Assembly (NCBI GenBank): GCA_002682825.1 | Contig: NOKP01000013.1 | Span: 622,745-686,744, forward strand | Reading direction: 5' to 3' | DNA length: 64,000 bases | Origin: Neonectria sp. B-13 | Lineage: Eukaryota > Ascomycota > Sordariomycetes > Hypocreales > Nectriaceae | Shown here: positions 58,807 through 64,000 of the stretch, in pieces | Layout of the letters: each line of letters starts with the position of its first letter | How positions within the stretch are numbered: the stretch's first letter is position 1 | Position numbers and translations under genes: made by a program | Notes under the pieces: generated by a model | Databases searched by the model: none | The model's input: the letters and a program-made list of their open reading frames with translations, nothing else | Told to the model about the DNA's origin: nothing

Positions 58807-60570
58807 ATGTCTTTCCTCCACCGCATCGTCGCTCCGTCGAGCAGAGGAGCTCTCCGACACGGCCCCGGCATCGCTCTGATCCTGGCCCGCCGAGCTTCCA
58901 ACTTGGCCCCTCCCAAGGTCAGTTTCGATTGTCGAACCGCCAGCTTCAGACGAGGCGCTGACAATCCGTAGCTCAAGGATCCTTCCCTACTCAAAAAGGA
59001 CGTTTGCTACGTCAACGGCGAATGGGTCGCGGCGAAGTCAGGCAAGACGTTCAAGGTCAATGGTAAGCCCCATATCCGCGTCGCGCCGCCCGCTTTGTTG
59101 AAGTTGTCCGCGATACTCACAATTGACCCAGACCCTTCCACGGGTGCCCTCATCGGCACATGCCCCGAGTTCGACTCCAACGACGCCCAGTCCGCCATCG
59201 TCGCCGCCGCCGATGCCTTCCCTGCTTTCCGCGCCAAGACGGGCCGCGAGCGCTCCAAGCTGCTGCGTGCCTGGTACGACCAGATGATTGCCAATGCCGA
59301 CGATATCGCCACCCTGATCACATGGGAAAACGGGAAGCCGCTCGCGGACGCCAAGGGAGAGGCTTCATACGCTGCCAGCTTCTTGGAGTGGTTTAGCGAG
59401 GAGGCGCCGCGAGTCTACGGCAACACCATCCCCAGCTCGGTACCTGGGAACCGAGTCTGGACCCTCAAGGAGCCCGTTGGAGTTTGTGGATTGATTACAC
59501 CGTGAGGGATGACCTGTTTTGCGACGGTGTTGGCTAGAAACTGACCAGACGGCAGGTGGAATTTCCCAGCAGCCATGATCACCAGAAAGATTGGCCCCGC
59601 GATGGCCGCGGGTTGCACCGTGGTCTGCAAGGCTCCCAGCGAGACTCCCTACACCTCCTTAGCCCTGGCTGAGCTTGCCCATCGGGCGGGAATCCCCAAG
59701 GGCGTCGTCAACATTGTGACGGCTATGCAGAATACCCCCGAAGTAGGAGAGCTGCTTACCTCGTCGCCTACTATCAAGAAGATCTCCTTTACTGGTTCCA
59801 CTGGCGTTGGCAAGCTCCTCATGAAGCAGTCTTCCGCCACCCTCAAGAAGCTCTCAATGGAGCTCGGTGGCAACGCACCCTTTATTGTTTTTGACGACGC
59901 TGATGTCGACGCTGCTGTCGCCGGTGCCGTTACCTCCAAGTTCCGTTCTTCGGGTCAGACCTGCGTGTGCGCGAACCGTATCTACGTCCAGAAAGGCATT
60001 TACGACGAGTTCGTCCAGAAGCTCACCGAGAAGGTCAAGGCTTTCCGGGTGGGGAACGGTTTTGAAGAGGGCATCACCCATGGGCCTTTGATTCATGACC
60101 GAGCTGTTTCCAAGGCCGAGGCCCATGTTCAGGATGCCGAGAAGAAGGGTGGCAAGGTCACCGTCGGCGGCCAGCGAATCGCTGACTTGGGCCCCAACTT
60201 CTACGCGCCCACCGTCGTCCGGGACATGACTTCCGACATGGATATGGCATCACAGGAGACCTTTGGGCCTGTTGCCGGTCTGTTCCCTTTTGACACGGAA
60301 GAGGAGGTGGTAAAGATGGCCAATAACACCAACGTGGGTTTGGCTGGCTACTTTTTCTCTCAGGACATTGAGCGGGTGTATCGCATTGCCGAGAGCCTTG
60401 AGGTCGGCATGGTCGGTGTCAACACGGGCTTGATCTCGGATCCTGCGTCACCATTTGGTGGTGTTAAGGAGAGTGGCTTCGGTCGTGAGGGATCGCTAGA
60501 TGGTATCGCCGAATACCAGGTCACTAAGATGGTGACATCCGGTGGAATGGGCAAGCCTCTCCAGGGTTGA
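58807..60570 (+). CDS. uga2: Succinate-semialdehyde dehydrogenase, mitochondrial type
   Basis: Exons: 58807-58917, 58972-59062, 59132-59501, 59556-60570; 528 residues. The enzyme oxidises succinic semialdehyde to succinate, the last step of the GABA shunt that feeds the TCA cycle. The aldehyde dehydrogenase fold is complete: ITPWNFPAAMITRKIGPA, FTGSTGVGKLL, catalytic Glu293 in MELGGNAPF, catalytic Cys327 in SGQTCVCANR (34 residues apart, as in the family), ETFGPVAGLFPF and PFGGVKESGFGREG. GQTCVCANR and the end KESGFGREGS are typical of SSADH. The first 37 residues, including LHRIVAPSSRGALRHG and ARRASN, look like a mitochondrial presequence encoded by a separate exon. Introns are 54-69 nt. 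Confidence 0.94.
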
Positions 60571-60879
60571 GCGATGGTGTTGAGCACTTAGCATCCAGGT
60601 AGATACCATAACCACAACCTTAATGAGAAGGAATGAAGAGAAACTCCAACCACAAAAGGTGTCCTGTGTGTGGCATGTGTTGAACAAGTCCTGTTGTGCA
60701 TACCTATTCGTACCTGGTAATCTTTCAGCCCTACGGCTAATTTTGGGCAGTGCTCCTTCCTCAACATTGACGACTCCCAAAAATATCAAGCGGCTGCCCA
60801 CTTTTAATACCTGCAGCCCTCAGAATGGAAGAGCAAAAAAGAAACAGGTCAACACCGCCAGGAGGCAAAAATGAATGTC
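60571..60879. other. SSADH 3' flank
   Basis: 309 bp between the SSADH stop and the tRNA gene. No element is recognised. Confidence 0.5.
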
Positions 60880-60964
60880 TGATCGTGGCAGGGATCGAAC
60901 CTGCGATCTATTGCGTGTCATATGAAATGTAAAGCAATCGCCTTAACCTCTGGGCCACACGACC
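60880..60964 (-). tRNA. tRNA-Val(UAC) with 12-nt intron
   Basis: On the minus strand the gene starts GGTCGTG and its 7-bp acceptor stem closes with CACGATC, then discriminator A. The A box is TGGCCCAGAGG and the B box GGTTCGATCCC. The D stem is GCC/GGC, the anticodon stem ATTGC/GCAAT, and the T stem GCAGG/CCTGC. The anticodon loop reads TTTACA, then a 12-nt insertion (60916-60927) after position 37, the canonical intron site, then C. Anticodon TAC gives Val. The mature length is 73 nt with the discriminator. Confidence 0.8.
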
Positions 60965-62252
60965 ATCGTATTATATGTTTATTTCGAATTTATTTGAGCA
61001 TATGAGGCATTTGCGCGGATGATTGATCATGTTGGTGGAGATATCGCGGCGCCAGTGTGGTGGGTCGTGGGTAGTCCCAAAATGGAAACCAGCATGACTC
61101 GGCCCGAAGCCCCGCACAATCTAACCCAATTGAGAATAGCGTCCCATGGCCCCGGGACTCTCCCACGCACGCGACCGCAGAACATCACCTTCCGTATCTA
61201 TTGCACTGGGATAAATCCTTACGCTACAACCATAAAACCTCATCCTATGCTAAGATAATTCCCTAGACCTGAAGACTATGAACCATTATTCGGTACTTAG
61301 TTAATTGATTAGCCCTGCAATCATAACCTAATTGCGCACTGAAGTAATTTCTTGGGTAACATGAATACTAAGTTCAAACAGTCTTTGCTCAATGCATGAG
61401 AGAACCCCGATGGGTAACTGTATTGTGGCTTTGTGCCTTTGTGGGAACTGGGTTATATTTTCAAGGTGACGTGTATTGAATAACTGTCATGATATTGACG
61501 TTTTTCTTTGTCAAGCATTTAAAATATCTGTATATCAAGGTGTAGTCTGGCACTTTCGGTGACGACGTACGCACGCATGCATGAAAGAAGTATACCGTGA
61601 GAAGAGACCATAGATAATTTGAGCGAGAATTGTTCTTCGGAGCGGAAACAACTTCGCAGAGGTCAAAAGTGGAACCAGTAGGTATATGAGCGCATCTTGA
61701 AATGACCGCGTTTGAACCAGCTTAGACTGTCGTCATGGGCGTGGCAAGCCACACCCAACACTGGTGTCACCTTGCCTGACGACAAAGGAAACTTCTGGAT
61801 GATGAAAACTATAAAGTTGACGTGAAGTCGGCGTTCCCATAAATAGGAGTGTATGAACCCAGTGGTAACAGCAAGATGCTAGTTATTGTGACTACTATGA
61901 GAGCATACAACAACAAGAAGTAGTACTCCAGAACCCAGCTTACCTATAACACTCTCGAAGCTACCAGTAAGATATGTAACAGAACATACAGGCAAGGGAG
62001 ATAAATAACCACCCAGCTTACAGCTTTCCAACGAACGACTAAGGCCTAATCTCCGTGCCAGTACCGAGTCATTGCGTCTCCCATTAGTAGGCCGCCCCTG
62101 AATCGCCAGTACCGAGTCCAGATGTCTGCCCCAGGCAGTCACCACAACACCTGCCACCTGCCCACCTGCCAGCCAGCAGTCAACACCTGCTCCTCCCCAA
62201 AATGGGCCGTAGCCTCTTATATCAAAAAATTGTTATCGTCCCCCAACAAACA
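60965..62252. other. Intergenic region between two tRNA genes
   Basis: 1288 bp of moderately AT-rich sequence. The open frame at 61019-61258 lacks features. Two copies of GCCAGTACCGAGTC lie 49 bp apart (62057 and 62106). No gene is seen. Confidence 0.5.
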
Positions 62253-62398
62253 GGTGATGTGGCTCAGTGGTAGAGCGTCTCTTCCGAGTATCCCAACGGC
62301 GGTCGAGAGAATCGTCCGAGGCCGCGTCCGCTTGTAGCGGCCGGCCGCGCCGACCTTGTATTAAGAGAAGATCCCTAGTTCAATTCTAGGCGTCGCCA
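62253..62398 (+). tRNA. tRNA with long intron, probably tRNA-Arg(CCG)
   Basis: Acceptor GGTGATG pairs with CGTCGCC (two G-T pairs), discriminator A. The A box is TGGCTCAGTGG and the B box AGTTCAATTCT; D stem GCTC/GAGC and T stem CCTAG/CTAGG are perfect. Between the anticodon-arm halves lies about 77 nt of GC-rich sequence (about 62288-62363), with a self-complementary CGGCCGGCCG core, taken as an intron. Drawing the stem GTCTC/GAGAA gives loop TTCCGA and anticodon CCG; drawing TCTCT/AGAGA gives five perfect pairs but puts C, not U, at position 33. The identity is therefore tentative, and a tRNA pseudogene is possible. Confidence 0.6.
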
Positions 62399-62876
62399 GC
62401 TTTCACTTTTTGGTATTTTTGCTTTTTTGTCGTGTTGCGTCGTTGTGCTAAACTTTTTCTTGTATCCGGTTCGCCCCTTGCGCTGACGAGACGCTGAGGA
62501 TATGCACTCGTGCAGCATCGCCGTGTTGTTTTCCTTAAGCACAAATCGAAGTTGCTCTCGACTTTTTCTGTCCAGGTTAATTTGTTCTTATTGCTGTCCC
62601 AGTAGAAAGTGTATCTGTGTGCGACATGAGAAAAAGAGCAGCTACTGCCGATGAGTCTAAGAGAAGAACCAAAGTACGAACGATGATTTTACTCATGGAT
62701 TACTAGCCGCTGAGTTCTCTGACGCTTATGAAACGCGCAGGACCCTGTATGTAGTGACATAGGCGAGTCTTTGAACGGCTTGGGAGGCTGATGGTTCCTT
62801 TCGAAGAGAGTTACCCAGCTGGCGTCCCCGAAGACTTTCCATAATCACTCCTCGCATGTTCTGGCAGCTTAGTGGG

Positions 62877-63004
62877 GACTCAGGGACTCAGGGACTCAGG
62901 GACTCAGGGACTCAGGGACTCAGGGACTCAGGGACTCAGGGACTCAGGGACTCAGGGACTCAGGGACTCAGGGACTCAGGGTCTTAGGGCCTTAGGGCTT
63001 AGGG
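62877..63004. repeat. 8-bp tandem array (CAGGGACT)n ending in TTAGGG motifs
   Basis: About 12-13 nearly perfect copies of CAGGGACT run to 62980 and pass into GTCTTAGGGCCTTAGGGC plus a third TTAGGG; the three TTAGGG hexamers are at 62984, 62992 and 62999. TTAGGG is the telomere repeat of filamentous fungi, but here it is interstitial and only threefold. Confidence 0.85.
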
Positions 63005-63383
63005 ACTGGATGGCAACTGTTGACAGCTGCGTGCCTGAGGCTATAACAGCTGCACACTTCTAGCTTTTCTTTCTTCTTCTCTTCAACCTCACCAAACTGC
63101 ATCCCCAAAAGTAATTCCCTTCTTTGGCTGTTACAGCACGCACCTCCCTTGAACCCTGCCAAGTGTCTCTGTTCCTATTTTCATTCCATGATGTTCCTTC
63201 GCAATTCTTGAGTTTAATGCTCCCCTTGCGGCTTTGCAAGGCGAAGCTCGCTGGTTACTCCCTCAGCTGGAGATTTCGGTGTGCTAGAAACGGTATGGGT
63301 CTGATCTATGATTCACATGGCTAGCTTGTTAATCAGTATATAGACAATGTTCCACCAACAGTTCAACGCGTCGAACATCACTA

Positions 63384-63411
63384 TTGTTAACAAGGGGTTG
63401 TTAACAAGGGG
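63384..63411. repeat. 14-bp perfect tandem duplication
   Basis: TTGTTAACAAGGGG occurs twice head to tail (63384-63397 and 63398-63411). Each unit contains the palindrome TTGTTAACAA. Confidence 0.85.
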
Positions 63412-63547
63412 GGCGTCGTGGTGGGCGCGGCGGCGGCAATGACGCCAATGACGTCCAAAAACCCTTCGTAAGTTCGGGCACTTCCCTTTCTAAATATATT
63501 TAAGATATCTAACACCAAAATCATAGTCAAAAGGAAAGAAAGAGAGT

Positions 63548-63843
63548 ATGCTGCGTCGGGCCGAGTACCTGACCCGGGTAGCCAATAGCACCCAGGGTCA
63601 GGTACTCGGCGACACCACCAACACTCCCAAGAACGGCAATGGCGGCGGCGACACCAACACTCCCAAGAACGGCGACGGCGACACCAACACTCCCAAGAAC
63701 GGCGACGGCGACACTAACACTCCTAAGAACGGTGACGGCGACGGCGACACCAACACTCCTAAGAACGGTGACGGCGACAGCGACACCAACACTCCCAAGA
63801 ACAGTGACGGCGGCGGCGACACCAACACTTCCAAGAACGGTGG

Positions 63844-63874
<31 letters not shown>

Positions 63875-64000
63875 ACCAACACTCCCAAGAACGGCGACGG
63901 CGACGGCGACGGCGACAGCGACATCAACACTCCCAAGAACAGTGACGGCGGCGACGGCGACACCAACACTCCCAAGAACGGCGACGGCGACACCAACACT
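63548..64000 (+). CDS. Partial ORF of a DTNTPKNGDG tandem-repeat protein, cut by the window edge
   Basis: From ATG 63548 the frame stays open for exactly 151 codons to the last base, so no stop is seen. After MLRRAEYLTRVANSTQGQVLG it consists of about twelve copies of DTNTPKNG separated by 2-10 residue spacers of Asp-Gly/Gly-Gly/Asp-Ser. All length changes between copies are multiples of three, and many differences fall in third positions (CCC/CCT, GGC/GGT, ACC/ACT). The few residue changes are Gly/Ser, Pro/Ser, Thr/Ile. This suggests coding on plus, although the minus strand is also open (LGVLVSPSP repeats) because of the composition. No signal peptide is seen; the start may be an internal exon. 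The function is unknown. Confidence 0.5.
63560..63610. repeat. Perfect inverted repeat, 16-bp arms, 19-nt spacer
   Basis: GCCGAGTACCTGACCC (63560-63575) is the exact reverse complement of GGGTCAGGTACTCGGC (63595-63610). The spacer itself starts GGGT and ends ACCCA, adding an inner stem. It lies inside the first 21 codons of the repeat ORF. Confidence 0.9.

Larger units (their letters stand above)
62399..63547. other. Repeat-bearing region before the right-edge ORF
   Basis: 1149 bp. It contains an 8-bp tandem array (62877-63004) and a 14-bp tandem duplication (63384-63411). The open frame 62872-63063 merely reads the 8-bp array, with three units (24 nt) giving GTQGLRDS. No other gene is supported. 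Confidence 0.5.

Noticed and set aside
62872..63063. 63-residue GTQGLRDS repeat protein
   Set aside because: The unit is 8 bp, so the peptide repeat is a by-product of three units per 24 nt; any length change would break the frame.
63598..63999. 133-residue minus-strand LGVLVSPSP repeat protein
   Set aside because: Synonymous-type variation favours the plus frame; the minus frame is open because the composition lacks stop complements.

Overview
The window is nuclear DNA of a filamentous ascomycete (Pezizomycotina, most like Sordariomycetes; the species cannot be fixed from sequence alone). The evidence is short GT-AG introns of about 46-200 nt with CTAAC/CTGAC branch motifs, CAAAATG-like start contexts, fungal gene architectures (a fused trifunctional histidine gene, a hybrid histidine kinase, a Meu6 PH protein), a CPC1/Gcn4 box, and a retroelement destroyed by what looks like repeat-induced point mutation (RIP).

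Layout. From 1 to 25.5 kb the window is gene-dense with mostly housekeeping genes: lipin phosphatidate phosphatase (1326-3698, +), histidine trifunctional enzyme (4354-6975, -), TAF9 (7593-8345, +), mitochondrial processing peptidase beta (9135-10780, -), a GH36 raffinose-synthase/Sip1-like enzyme (11210-14178, +), IMP dehydrogenase (14852-16720, +), a PLAC8 Cys-rich membrane protein (17888-18677, -), the NatD histone N-acetyltransferase (19621-20643, -), a LYR-motif protein (20951-21397, +), mitochondrial ribosomal protein bL36m (21623-22037, -), and an unrecognised Cys-x2-Cys protein (23001-25444, -). From 25.5 to 37.8 kb I find no intact gene, only a decayed repeat-protein relic (about 27.6-28.5 kb), minisatellites and a 13-bp-arm palindrome. 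Then come the Meu6-like PH protein (37788-39614, +) and a 1516-residue hybrid histidine kinase (40940-45548, -). From 45.5 to 57 kb is a second gene-free stretch holding a 5.8-kb LTR retrotransposon (49589-55380) with 204-bp LTRs. The last part holds a four-TM protein (57064-58019, +), succinate-semialdehyde dehydrogenase (58807-60570, +), two intron-containing tRNA genes (60880-60964, -; 62253-62398, +), an 8-bp tandem array ending in TTAGGG motifs, and a tandem-repeat ORF that runs off the right edge.

Gene models below were spliced by hand from reading frame and splice motifs. Several real genes (LYR protein, bL36m, C-termini of the histidine enzyme and the kinase) appear only after splicing. 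Mitochondrial functions recur (MPP-beta, LYR, bL36m, SSADH), but neighbouring genes are mostly independent units with convergent ends and divergent shared promoters, as usual for fungi.

Most unusual items: the edge-truncated DTNTPKNGDG repeat ORF with a 16-bp-arm hairpin at its start; the RIP-mutated retroelement whose two LTRs differ only by transitions and are mutated on opposite inner halves; the decayed repeat gene in the gene desert; and the second tRNA with a roughly 77-nt intron and an irregular anticodon loop.
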